Assembly (NCBI GenBank): GCA_029204225.1
Contig: CM055100.1
Coordinates: 51,459,260-51,523,259 of the forward strand
Direction of reading: 5' to 3'
Length of the DNA: 64,000 bases
Source of the DNA: Diphasiastrum complanatum
Lineage: Eukaryota > Streptophyta > Lycopodiopsida > Lycopodiales > Lycopodiaceae
Below the pieces are notes generated by a model that was not told the origin of the DNA, ran no database searches, and was given only the letters and a program-made list of their open reading frames with translations. Both the position numbers and the translations under genes were made by a program. Position 1 is the stretch's first letter, and every line of letters starts with the position of its first letter. Below, in pieces: positions 35,755-46,956 of this stretch.

Positions 35755-36415
35755 ATGGAGATATTGAGATATCAGACTTGTGCGTAATGAGAGAAGGATG
35801 TTCGAAATTGGTGTAACGGCAGTCGCACAGGAGTGATATGTACGGAGGGGATGGGATATCGCTCTTGTGCGCAAGTAGTGTAGTAGGTAGCAAGGGAGAT
35901 ACATGAGGGTTGCACAAGAGTGATATGCGAAAAGGCGGAGCAAAAAAAAAGTGAAAAAATGCCTCGGGAGCAACGTCCTTTTATACCACGGCTCGCACGT
36001 GCGAACAGACATCTTGTCACACGTGTGAAGTGGCAACCAGTCAAATTCTACCACGTGTCAATTTTCTATGCAATGAGCTTGTGACATGTGTCAAGCTGTC
36101 AGGTCACATGTGTGTGATAGATGGATGAATAGTGAGATGACATGTGTTGGGTTGACCGATGACTCACATGTGTGGAAAATTTTGTATAAAAAGCACGGAA
36201 CCCGATTATTTTTTTTACTTTTTTTTTTCTCGATTTTCGTGGTATATCGTTCTTGTGTTCGCTATTTGGTATTATCTCCTAGAGCTACTCTTCTACTTTG
36301 CACAATAGCAATATCCCAACGTCATTTTCCATATATATCACTCATGTGCACATTCTTAACAACTTATTTCCTATTTGCTTAGCTCATGCACAAAAGCGAT
36401 ATTTGCCTTTGGTCG
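35755..36415. promoter_or_regulatory. Bidirectional promoter with paired TATA boxes, E/G-box cluster and 15-bp motif array
   Basis: A minus-strand TATA box GGTATAAAAGG lies at 35988-35978, and a plus-strand one, GTATAAAAAG, at 36184-36193. Each is about 225 bp from the ATG it faces. Between them are CGCACGTGCG (35994), CACACGTGTG (36018), CCACGTGTCA (36051) and four ACATGTG cores (36083, 36105, 36140, 36165). The two presumed 5' UTRs carry a recurring motif close to GCACAAGAGTGATAT in both orientations: 35825, 35856 and 35912 on one side; 36244, 36333 and 36388 on the other. Confidence 0.65.
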
Positions 36416-37470
36416 ATGGCATCGTCTTCCGGATCTAGCCGTGAGAGCATCCTCAGTGCATTTCTAACGTAGTTTGAAATTTCTGAAAACTTAGACTACT
36501 TTCATTCCCTATTTCACCCTTTACAAAATGTTTTTAGGATTGCACAACCTAATGCTGAAGTTTTTTATGACCACTATCTTAGATTAAGGGATATAGTCAG
36601 TATACCTGTTGTCTCCATAGATTCTCTCTCTTGCATGCATTTTACTGATCTTGTCCATTTCTTCTTGCAGTCCAAGCAGAGACTAGATAGGATGTATACT
36701 AGATTGTTTGAACAATTTAGAAGTACTACGAATGTAAATGACGATGTATATATTACTACAACGAATTTGTGTAACTTTTTTGACTATCGTGAGGATGAGG
36801 TGCTTTGTTTATTGTCTGGCACAATTTCTGAATTCTCCAATATTGTAGATTTTGAAATTGAAGACTTGGTGTCTGGAATTGATTACGATGATGAGGATGG
36901 ACTGGGTGAAGAATGTCTGACGAAAGCTTTGTCAGATTCTGTTGAAGCACATCTGAAGAAGAATTTATGACAATTCAATTATCCATCATTAATGCATTTC
37001 ACTGATGACTCTTCTTCAGTAGGAGGCTATTATATTGATCATCCAGATCTGGTTGTAGCCGATGATGAAGAATGCGTAAGTGTTTTTACTTCAATGCCTA
37101 AAAATGTTGTTATCTCTTGAATGTGAATGGAATTTTTTTTAACTCTTATTTTCTATTACAGAATGCACTCATAATTTTGATGACTTTGCTGCACACCGAG
37201 GTGGTTACAAACAACATGCTTTCTCGTTCTAGAGGGATAGTGGACTTGGCTACTATTTGAGGCATTTTTGAAAGAATGAAATTTCTATTGCTCATTCTAA
37301 GTTCAGCCCAGTTGGGGAGACGCTCATAATGGTTGTTAAAGCTTTATCTTATTATCTAGGAGGACATAAATTTGTTAAGACAAATGAGATCATTTTTATC
37401 AAGAGATCTTGTGTTTTGAACGTTCTAGTTTTACTGATGAGAATGTTCCTTTAAGGAGCTCTCATTATTC
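36416..37470 (+). pseudogene. Unknown two-exon gene divergent from the H3-like pseudogene
   Basis: ATG at 36416 opens MASSSGSSRESILSAFLT[TAG]FEIS, then continues in one frame for 220 codons with only that TAG (36470) and a TGA at 36968. It is rich in Phe, Tyr and Asp and has an acidic patch (DYDDEDGLGEE). A consensus donor GTAAGT at 37076 and acceptor TTACAG at 37161 define an 86-bp intron. Exon 2 has, in one frame, DDFAAHRGGYKQHAFSF and RDSGLGYYLRHF, then VGETLIMVVKALSYYLGG, again with stops. I do not recognise the family. The conserved-looking motifs and intron argue that it was once a real gene. Confidence 0.5.
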
Positions 37471-37479
37471 ATTGTACTC

Positions 37480-38312
37480 TACATATATTGAGCTTAGTGG
37501 AAACAAAGATAATACACATCTATTAGAACATGATGACCAAAAAAAAGAGAAATGACTTGGAGATTCTTTTTTTAAAAAAAAATTATTTTTTTTTAAAAGT
37601 ATCCAAATTTAAAAAAATTTAAAATGCTTCAAATAAATATATTGTAATGTTAAAAAAATGTTGTATTTTGCAAGAAAATAATTCAAGCTACAAAAATTTG
37701 GTCAATAGATTTTTATAAATAACTTAAAATTAGCTTATATTAAATAATAATATTATTCAAAATAAAATCAATAGATACACAACCACTAAAATAACTAAGA
37801 AATATTTTTTGTTTATTTAAAACAAAAGTTATAGTTTTTTTTTTTGAAATTTTAAAAGTTCTTTAAATTACAATTCTTGTATCGAATTTTTTTTTTTTTA
37901 AATTATAATAAAAGTTTTAATCAATATTTTTTAAAGTTTTAAATTTTTTAAAATCTTTACTTATACTTACGTAAGCTTTGAAATTAATCTACAATAATCA
38001 AGATTAAATGATTTGTGAAAATATTTAAATCACCTTGAAAATTTTTTTTGCATTTCTTAAAATTTCTAACAATATTGTTTTTTACAAAAAATATTATAAA
38101 CACACATCCAAAATTAAAATATTATAAACTTGACAAATCGTTACAATTTTAGTTTTTGATAATGATTATCAATGTCAAAAGTTTTAGAATATTTCAAATT
38201 CTTAATTTTAAATCATTAAAAAACAAATTTAAGAACATTAAACCAATAAACAAAAAACACAATACATCAAAAAATATAAACGCAATTATTCTTTAAAACA
38301 AAAGAGAATTTT
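37480..38312. other. Extremely AT-rich spacer
   Basis: About 800 bases of mainly A/T homopolymer and near-homopolymer runs lie between two convergent pseudogenes. No gene, tandem repeat or hairpin stands out. Confidence 0.8.
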
Positions 38313-39409
38313 TTATTCCCAAAAATCATCGAGGTCATTTACATCTTTTTTTTTTCTTGAGTAGCCACTGTACTTTCAAGTAGCACCTCTTCTACAATTT
38401 CCTCGACTACCGTAACCACATTGTAATCTTGAACCAAGACATCAGCAAATTCTTGTGTCGCCTACTTTTCCGATAGCAGGAGACTGAGGTTCCTTTAACA
38501 AGGGAATTATTGTATCCTTGCTATCTAAACTCTTTCCCACCTACAAAATTAACTAAATTAGTATCTAAATCTACTGCAGCAACATGTCTACCTTTATGAA
38601 CAGCACATGCGCTCGTAGTGCCGCTACCGCGAAATAAATCCAAAATTCAATCAGCTAGGTGTGAAAAAATGTCAATTAAATGATTAATTAATTGTTGTGG
38701 CTTTTGATAGGGACAAGCCACGGGACCCGTCATTGGATTTTTTAACTTTTGGGAAGGTAGGTCTCTAATGGATCCTCTTCCACAATGGTCTCACCCCGTG
38801 CCACTCTCTCCCTTTCCATTTTTTTTGCTTTTGCCTTCAGAATATGCCTCTTGAATTGCTCTGGAAGGACTTTGTTTTTCTTATCTTTGGGAGACTGAAA
38901 AAGAAAAAGCTATGCTTAGCCTGGGAGACACAAAATATAAAATAGAATGGAAGACTTAAAGTATCAAAAAGAAATAATTAAATAAAGAAAAAGTTGTGTG
39001 TAGCATAGGAGACATAAAATATAAAAAAGAAACAATTGATAAACACCTATGTTAAGCATGGGTGAAATAAATATCATGTCTCTAAACAAAATAAAAAATG
39101 GACTCAAAGCTTTATTTTGGTTGCTCAGAGGATAAAGCCTCTGGCACTCTTCGAAATCTTGACAATTTAGCCCTGTCACAAGGGCTTCTTGAACTTTCAT
39201 TGTTGGGGACAGTTGTGTAGAGCATACATAAGATCAAAGTTTTCAGATTGTTGTTGATTGTTGTCTCCATAAAGGAGTGCGCCTACTTGAAAGGTATGTA
39301 CCTTGCTCATTGCTATAACACTTTCGCTTTGGTGTTGGTCACCGGTGAACCAGCGTTGTATTTGATTCAATAAGGAAGTTCTTGTATGAACTATTGATGA
39401 GTAACACAC
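38313..39409 (-). pseudogene. Beta-class N6/N4 DNA methyltransferase-like pseudogene (copy A)
   Basis: At 38739-38521 the minus strand encodes NPMTGPVACPYQKPQQLI, then LAD[TGA]ILDLFRGSGTTSACAV and KGRHVAAVDLD. This matches the C-terminal half of PF01555-type methyltransferases: a QKP segment, then SAM-binding motif I D-F-GSGTT, then the acidic residue after the next strand. The TGA (38647-38649) sits where the family has Trp. Upstream is an exon starting at 38894 after a CTTTTTCAG acceptor (SPKDKKNKVLPEQF ... KAKAKKMERERVARG). Further upstream is a region with VQEALVTGLNCQDFEECQ (about 39190-39120). After motif I, an acidic tail ends DDFWE at 38313. The catalytic motif IV (DPPY) is not seen; the nearest candidate is FDLMYA near 39215. 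Several frameshifts. PF01555 enzymes are bacterial or viral and not usual in plant nuclei. Confidence 0.62.
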
Positions 39410-40743
39410 TTTTCACTAGTATACACACGTTTTTTTGGTCTGTTGTCCATCGTTGATAGATATGCTATATGTATATTAATGAAGGTTGGTTTAGGTGCTA
39501 ATGATGAAGCATTGTTGAGTGTGCGCATTTGTTCACTATAACATGTGTTTTTTGGTTTACAGCTAAGCGTTGATGAGTGTGATAGAAATCGGCCTCACTA
39601 TTGTTTTTCTTGAGTACATTTCATGTAAAAAAAAGTGACATAATGGCACACTTTCGATAGGGAAGATGGTCGCCCATTGACTAAAGTGATAATGATAGAA
39701 ACCAAATAAAACAAGATCAATGTATGTACACTAAATACATAAATCATGCTCTCTTTGAAACATAGGTAAATATGTTACGAGATAAAGGTAGCCAAGTTTA
39801 GTGTCTTTTTATGAGGAATGGAATGCATATATACAAGAAGTATACTTTTAAAAGGAGATATGGCTAAGTACGTTAACTCACCACACATATAGGTTTGAAG
39901 TAATATTGCAATACACCATAAACCGTAAGATCTCTTTGAAAACGTATCTTCAAAATGTGAAATGTGAGATAAAGATAAAAAAGTAAGATAGGTATGCAAA
40001 TGTGAGATTACTTGTCTTTATGAAATACGATTGCTTTACTTTGGCACTATGCTAAATAGAATGATGCATATATAGAGCATTGAAGGAATGGACTATGTTT
40101 GCAGTTAGTATGTTTCTCGCTATGAATGAGTATGGTTCTTTGAAGCTTGAATGGCATGGATTTGCCCAAGTCTCATAGCATTCAAACTACGATAGACCTC
40201 CATGAAGTTCGATGGGTCAGCATGGCACAGATCTTCTTTGATACCTGATGCGATATATGAAACGTGCCTTCCTATATGTTTTTTGAAAAAAAAAAAGCCA
40301 ATAGTGTCATACATAGGTTAAAAATATGATTTGTAAGGTATATATGTTGCTTACGCCCTAAAACTGATCAGCATGGCTTCTTCCTTGATATAGTTATAAA
40401 CCTAGGGCAGAATGTATTGCGAGTAAAGTACATTATGCTTTGGAAGATTGGACGTATTTTATGCAACTGAATTTATGTTGATAAAACAGTGAATCTTGTT
40501 TCGGACATGGATAACAACCGATGCTCGACTATGAAACCTGTCTTTCCCACTATACTAACTTGTGCGATTTTGTGTTGTGGGATGGTGGCAGGTAATAGCT
40601 GAGTATCCTAAAACTTGCTTTGCTTTATGGTACCTTGTATTGTAAGAATTTGTACAGCTCTTCTTTTACCTGTTATGCTATAAAATGAAAGGGTTCGAAG
40701 GATTTGATCTTGACTTGTCAAGAGGGACTATGTGAAATCTTTT

Positions 40744-40826
<83 letters not shown>

Positions 40827-41460
40827 TGTATGCACATATTATGGCTTGGGCATGAGGCTTAGGTGACTAGTCATAGGCTTCATACTTGTTGGGGGGCTTA
40901 GCTCCATTGTCTCCTTTTGAATGTTATTGCAAGTTTGATCTTCAAAGATTGTCTTAGGGTATTGGTGTAAGGCTTGTGATTGGATCATAAGGTGGAATTG
41001 ATTGTGCTTACTTTTAGCTTTTGGTAGCAAAATTACTGCTTTGCGGCTCCTAATCATTCTTGTTGGTGTTCCATTTTCAAATAAGGATCTCTCTTAGATT
41101 CTTATGTACTTATTGATTTTTCGAGATGAATATATGCTATATAATTATTGAGCGCGATGCCATTTGTTTTGGGAGTTTGACCTAAAAAAGAGTAACTATT
41201 TTAGTGTTTTTTATAATACCTACTTTTAGGCCAATATCATGGTTTTTTTAAAGTTAATCTCCAAATAATACAAAAAAATGCATTTTTACAAATAGATCAT
41301 TACCAAAAAAAATTATAAACTTCATAAGACCCATCATACTAAAAAATAAAACAGCAGTTCAAGACAACACATGATTTTTTAAAATCTAAATGTCGTAAAA
41401 ATATGAAATGGCTCAAAATATGTTTACATATTTTTTTTTTTCAAAGTACGTTTTCTAACA
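39410..41460. other. No gene recognised; contains (CT)n microsatellite
   Basis: A pure CT run of 78 bp spans 40746-40823. The rest is AT-rich with no supported frame. Confidence 0.6.
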
Positions 41461-41468
41461 ACTTTTTA

Positions 41469-41726
41469 CTAATGCCACTCAGCAATTGGTTTCATGGCGG
41501 TTTGGAAATCGGCAGTGAGTTTATCCATAGGAGATTGTTGAGCTTTTTGCCAGGTTTCCATTTGATGTAGAAGTTCAGAAGATTGGACAACATTTGCGGC
41601 TGATGAAATTAAAGGCCTGTCTTCCTCATCAAAGTTGAGAAGAATATCTTCTTCTGAATTATCTAATGTAGACAAAAAATCTTGTAAATCGGCTTTTCTC
41701 CGACAACGAGTTGAGGCCATGGTCAT
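41469..41726 (-). pseudogene. Unrecognised small ORF, acidic
   Basis: This 85-codon frame starts MTMASTRCRRKADLQDFL and continues LLNFDEEDRPLI. It has a basic start and an acidic middle but no known domain. It is antisense to the 5' end of methyltransferase-like copy B, and both strands are open here, so one of the two readings is probably a shadow. Confidence 0.25.
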
Positions 41727-42085
41727 AGGTCTTAATTGTCAGAATTTTGAAAAATGTCAGAGGTTATATCCTATGAGCTGGTGTTGTAGTCCACGAATTC
41801 TTTATGACACGTAACTCTTCTATGCTAAGCATACTTTCTTTTAATTGATATCTGAAATGTTAAATATACTTTTAGTGTAAGGGATACATTTTTTTCAATC
41901 TATGCTAAGCATAGCTCTTTGTATTTTCAGAATGTTGAAGACAAAAGAAGTAACGCCCTTCTTGAATAGTTCAAATGACACATTCTGAAAGCAAAGGCAA
42001 AGAAGAGAGATAGAGAGAATTGCAAGGGGTGAGAAAATAGTTGTCGAGAATGATACCACATAAATATTCATTTCAAAGAATGTTG
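41707..42085 (+). pseudogene. Second, inverted copy (B) of the methyltransferase-associated exons
   Basis: On the plus strand, VEAMVIGLNCQNFEKCQRLY (41704-41765) parallels VQEALVTGLNCQDFEECQRL of copy A. After an intron-like stretch ending TGTATTTTCAG at about 41930 comes HILKAKAKKRDRERIARGEK, parallel to HILKAKAKKMERERVARGET of copy A. The intron sequences also share GCTAAGCATAGCT near the acceptor. Copy B has two stops and does not show motif I afterwards; downstream it reads GDLPFYTIEKRY, which has no match in A. The copies are diverged, so this is not a recent duplication. Confidence 0.55.
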
Positions 42086-42089
42086 GTGA

Positions 42090-42745
42090 TCTTCCTTTCT
42101 ACACTATTGAAAAAAGATATTGCAAAGAGATCTCCATATTTATAAAAAAAAGGACCACTGAATCTTTGCATTGCTAATATCCCTTATAGATTTGAAATGA
42201 TAGTTAAAAAAAAAATGATAAATCTCCTTTTAAATACACAGATTTTTAGTCATTTATGCAAGGTTTTGTAAAATGCACTTTTTTCCTATTTGGAGAGTTG
42301 TTGTTTTTTACTCTAGTTGACAATTTGCAGCCATATAGAAATTTTTGTTGGAGTTTTGCAATGCTGGAATCGAAAATGTCATTTAATATGTTTTCAGATA
42401 ATTATTTTTTTGGATTTGTTTAATATGCTATGGTTGACGTAGATTTTAGTTTGAAATTTTTTGTTTTACTAATTTTCAATCTGTTATATATATTTTTATT
42501 GTCATGTATAAATCAAATGTTCAGAATGTTGACTCTGAATGTGTTTTTTAAAATGAGATCCCACATCATTACAAGACTTGTACAAATCAAAGAGATATGT
42601 AGGTGGTGTTGGCATCAAAGGCAAATGCACCTTGTCTTTCAGCAGCAGAAAGAGCTATTTCTTTATGGTTTCCAATGCAGAGCTAAACAACTACTATGCA
42701 CAAACTCCATCCTCAAAAAATCATGACATATCGGAGTCTCAGACG
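42090..42745. other. No gene assigned
   Basis: A plus-strand frame near 42578-42775 (RYVGGVGIKGKCTLSFSSRK) has a protein-like composition but no family I can name. The rest is AT-rich. Confidence 0.4.
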
Positions 42746-42751
42746 ATCTAC

Positions 42752-43135
42752 CTACCTCAAACAACTTCCTCTTGAGTGCCCAAAGGAAATCCTATCTAAA
42801 GCGTTTTTCTTCACATAATATTTGCGATATTTCCTTCTTCTTTTAGCTGTTCTAGACTCTACTTCGGGGGTCCTATACGACGGGTAGTTACGCACCTCCT
42901 CGGGCATAACCAACACTACTGAATGTGACTCAAGTCTCTCACGTATCTCGGTATCTCTCATAGGTGAACAAACTCCCTCTCTACTATCGACAATGGACAT
43001 CAGATCCAATGTAACATGCACACTTGAAGCGATGGCAGTCTAGTGCTCTCTCTGGGCAACGATAACCTGATCTGCTGGGAAGGGTCCGATCTGGGCACGC
43101 TCATCTATTCTGGAGATGCGCACTTAGCTGTGCTG
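42752..43135 (-). pseudogene. Unrecognised ORF with basic C-terminus
   Basis: From MQHS[stop]VRISRIDERAQIGP near 43135 to 42752, one frame stays open apart from two TAA/TAG codons. It ends with a very basic stretch (SRTAKRRRKYRKYYVKKN). The base composition is less AT-rich than nearby DNA, which suggests a former gene. It is in the same neighbourhood as the methyltransferase-like copies. Confidence 0.35.
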
Positions 43136-43537
43136 CATTTTGTGGGGTGAGATAGCTTACCATTTATGTGTGATAATGTTGAATGGTTGATCGTAGATGG
43201 GCGCTACTGTGCATGAGCCATCACGATGGCGAAGAGGAAGAGGAGCATGAAGCAGAAAAGTGCTACAAGTATGAGAGTGGCGCCCTCCTTTATGTCATTT
43301 CTTCTCATCTTCCACGTGAAAGCATTGTGGAAGTGGCCATCGATCTCATCCATAGGATGTGGTAAGGTGCATCATGACCGTTGAAAGTGGAGGCAAAAGC
43401 TCATAAAGGAATTTAAATTCAAAACCAAGCCGTTGTTTTGGTGTATAAACCAAATGGCCTAAGATGACTTACTTACCAACTAGCATAAAACGTAAATAAA
43501 TCAACGAGGCATAATCAAGTAAAAATGAGTATCGTAC

Positions 43538-43742
<205 letters not shown>

Positions 43743-43769
43743 TTGAATAGAAAATACATCAATCCAAAC

Positions 43770-44200
43770 AGTCAAACATCAGCAAGCATAGTCGCCATCC
43801 CAATCGCATCAAACTCTATTAAGAGTGCAAAGATGTAAAGCGCCAAAATCGCTATAGGGGGTTGGTAGCCCACAAAGACATGGCAATTACCAATCTAAGG
43901 GGAAAAGTGGTAGGTCTGATTGTAGGGGGTGTTACATTAGGTTTAAGTTCAAGAGGGGGGTTGTACAAAGCCATAAAAAAAGAAGAATTGCTATGAACAT
44001 TTTCACTGCATTTAGTGTATTCATATAGTGTCCAAAGCTAATTAAAATAACAAAATTTATCAAACAACCTATTAGATTCAAGTATCAGTGGGTGAATTTT
44101 GAACTTACATCTTGATATTTGAAGAAGATGTCACAAACCGCTAACCTATTTGAACTAATTAAATGAGAGAGGGGTTAATCTAATTAAATGAGAGGGGGAA

Positions 44201-44235
<35 letters not shown>

Positions 44236-44630
44236 GTAGATTTTGCAACACATTAATTAGATGAGTAGAATTACAAAAATAGAACATCTTCACTGCTATT
44301 TGTAGCATCAAAATTAGAATTCATATAAAGACGAAATTCCAGTCAGAAGAAAATATAATAATATACTGACAGGCCTAACTCACCTATTTTGGGTCCAAAA
44401 TCAATGTGTCAAAATATGTACAACCATATAAATTCTAGTTAGCTCGCATAGAATTGAATAATTAGTCTTTTTGTATCAATTCAATCTGAGAAAAGATAAT
44501 AGGCCTATATTCTTGATTATGGGTCACATTATAAAAGTACTTTGAACTAATCATGCATATAGTCAATGCCAAGAACTCAAAAAATAGAGCAATATTTCTA
44601 CATCACTTGAATCGGAGCTCATACTAAGAA
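43770..44630. other. No gene; contains a 34-nt poly-G run
   Basis: Poly-G spans 44201-44234, preceded by a duplicated AATTAAATGAGAG phrase. Nothing else is recognised. Confidence 0.8.
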
Positions 44631-44631
44631 G

Positions 44632-44896
44632 TGTTAGAAATCAATGATAAACTTCATTGTTACTGTTTACAATGTACATTAATGTTGACAGCTGTTACCA
44701 GCTGTAATTATCCGTAGGCTATTCTATTAGTCTATTCGTAGGTTTTCTCTCTCTATCAGGGTTCAGGGTTTATATGTACATTTTATATTCAGTATGAAGT
44801 TAGTGTGATAGAGTGATATTGCGTGTTCGTCTTCCGGCTCCTTACTTGGTGATTGCTTATGGTGAATGCTTGATGTTGCATTTCTGATTGTTGACA
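44632..44896 (+). repeat. Candidate 5' LTR (265 bp) followed by Met-tRNA PBS
   Basis: The segment begins TGTTAGAAATC and ends TTGACA. It is followed immediately by TGGTATCAGAGC (44897-44908), the usual primer-binding site complementary to initiator tRNA-Met. No matching 3' LTR or coding region of this element is seen in the next kilobases, so it is truncated or a non-autonomous derivative. Confidence 0.6.
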
Positions 44897-44908
44897 TGGT
44901 ATCAGAGC

Positions 44909-45735
44909 TACGATAGTCATGCGTGCCTGATAAGTGGATACAGCTTGTCACAGGCTCCGCAACGAAGTGAGAAAGTCCTTCACAGGAGGTGAAAGCTTGG
45001 AGAGACAAAAACGGCTAGAAGAAATCCTTCTTGATGTATTTTGCAGGTTTTGGAGCTCACACTTATTAGTGGGGAACGAAGACACAGTTTTGGAGGCGTC
45101 GGAAAGGCCAGGGTAGTATCAAACAGATTGAAAATCTGTTGAGTGGAAAAAGTTTTACAATATTTTTTTAATCTTTGTGAAAAGTGTCATTTGTCAGAGA
45201 TTTGTGCCAAGAAATCTCTCATTTGGTTGTTTGGGGTACTGCAAATCACACCAGACAGTGTCTAGTACTGCCATTTAGAGCTTTGAGGCTTCATACCTTT
45301 CACATTATTGATATCTGTCTGTTTGAACGATCACTCATTTTGAAATCTAAGCAAAGTGGAGGCGGCGTAGCCGCCGCGCCGAAGTAGGGAATTTGGAATA
45401 TTCCCTTTGAAAGTTCTTATATTCTCTCTTTTTTATTCGTACCCATATCGGAAGAGAAACTCGATACAAAAGAATCAATGTGCAAGGCATCTACTTCGTC
45501 TATCTCTGATAAGCTTCTGATGCTACACGTTCTGAATATGCAAGTAGTATTCAATATATACACAATTTTGCAGGTGTGTAGATGAAGAAAGTACAAAGTG
45601 GATGTGCTGTCTGTAGAAGATCGTGGGTGGCTGTTGTCGTTGTCAAATCTATTAGCACAGTTGCATGGGATGAGCGTGATTTGTGCCTATTCTTGAACCT
45701 CGCGTTCGCAAAGAGTGGCATTGACACAATCGATA
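44909..45735. other. Non-coding internal sequence after the LTR
   Basis: No domain is recognised. A GC palindrome GGCGGC-GTA-GCCGCC lies at 45361-45375. Confidence 0.5.
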
Positions 45736-45739
45736 GTTG

Positions 45740-46287
45740 CTAAAGCATGACCCACCAGTTAATGTTATCAATACTCTGCACATAACGACCCTTTATGGTT
45801 GAATTGATGCTATCGGGATCATCATAGGTAGTTGAAGACCAATCGTCTTCAATGCGTGCAGGTTTTATCTTTCCTGTGGCATCAACATAGATTCTCATGT
45901 CTCTGTGCCAAAAACTATTTTGTTTTTCTTCCAATCTTGAATCACTCTAGCCATTTCTAACCAAGGTGTTCCAACAAGGAATTGATAGGTGTGCGGTTCA
46001 TCAGGAAAATCTAGGACTACACACTCTATAGTGAAAATCAAACGGGCAATTTTGATCGGTATATTGCTTATGTGACCGGCGGGTGTCGTCATTCGTTGGT
46101 CAGCCATACGTAACTTGTACTTAGGCTTTTCCAATGTGGATATTTCCCATGCCTTTGCTAAGGACAGGGCGATAATATTCACGCTAGACCCACTATCGAG
46201 AATGGCTTGCACGGATGGGTAAGATTTGTAATGCATGGGTAAAGTGATGTTGTTGCCTTTAGCAACACCTATATGAAGTAAGCTCAT
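45740..46287 (-). pseudogene. gypsy-type aspartic protease fragment
   Basis: The frame holds the retropepsin active site AILDSGSSVNIIALSLAKAW and the later YQFLVGTPWLEMARVIQDW landmark. A frameshift at about 45920 leads into a linker (WSSTTYDDPDSI). It resembles the protease/linker layout of the element at 9253-10499 but has DSGS rather than DGGS, so it belongs to another lineage. RT and gag are not adjacent. Confidence 0.8.
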
Positions 46288-46797
46288 GTCAACATTATGA
46301 ACTCACTTCAGCATTTTTTGGACATCTCATCTCATCAGGTACATCAGGCTGTTGGGAGCTTTGCAGTATGGCATCCCGCAAGGGGTTTGGAAAGCTTGAT
46401 AGCCATGTAGAAGGGCATGGTGATTTGGGCTTGTAAGAGATCAGAAAGAACCTCTATTCCTTGTGGTGGTTGCCCCTACGTAGGTAACTGGGCGGATGGT
46501 AGAGTAGAAATCCTATCTTCAGCTCTATCACCCACTCATCTCGAAACTCAAGGTATTGCCTTTGAGATTCTACAAGGTTCTTTTAGAAGCAAAAATACTA
46601 TACCAATCCACAATCACCATAGCATATGTGAGCTATTCACATCAAGCATAACTAGCAAGTCAAAACTTTCTTGTATAAGCGATTATTAAGCCAAAGAATT
46701 GATAGAAATCTTACCTTAGTTGGTAGTAATTCTCCACACAAATACTCTTCCAATTGTAGTGACAAGTCTCCACTCAACCAAGTCAATTCACGTCACA

Positions 46798-46950
<153 letters not shown>

Positions 46951-46956
46951 TGTGTG

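Noticed and set aside
39197-39220. FDLMYALHNCPQ as methyltransferase motif IV
   Set aside because: The DPP(Y/W) core is absent; position is suggestive but not enough to call the catalytic motif.
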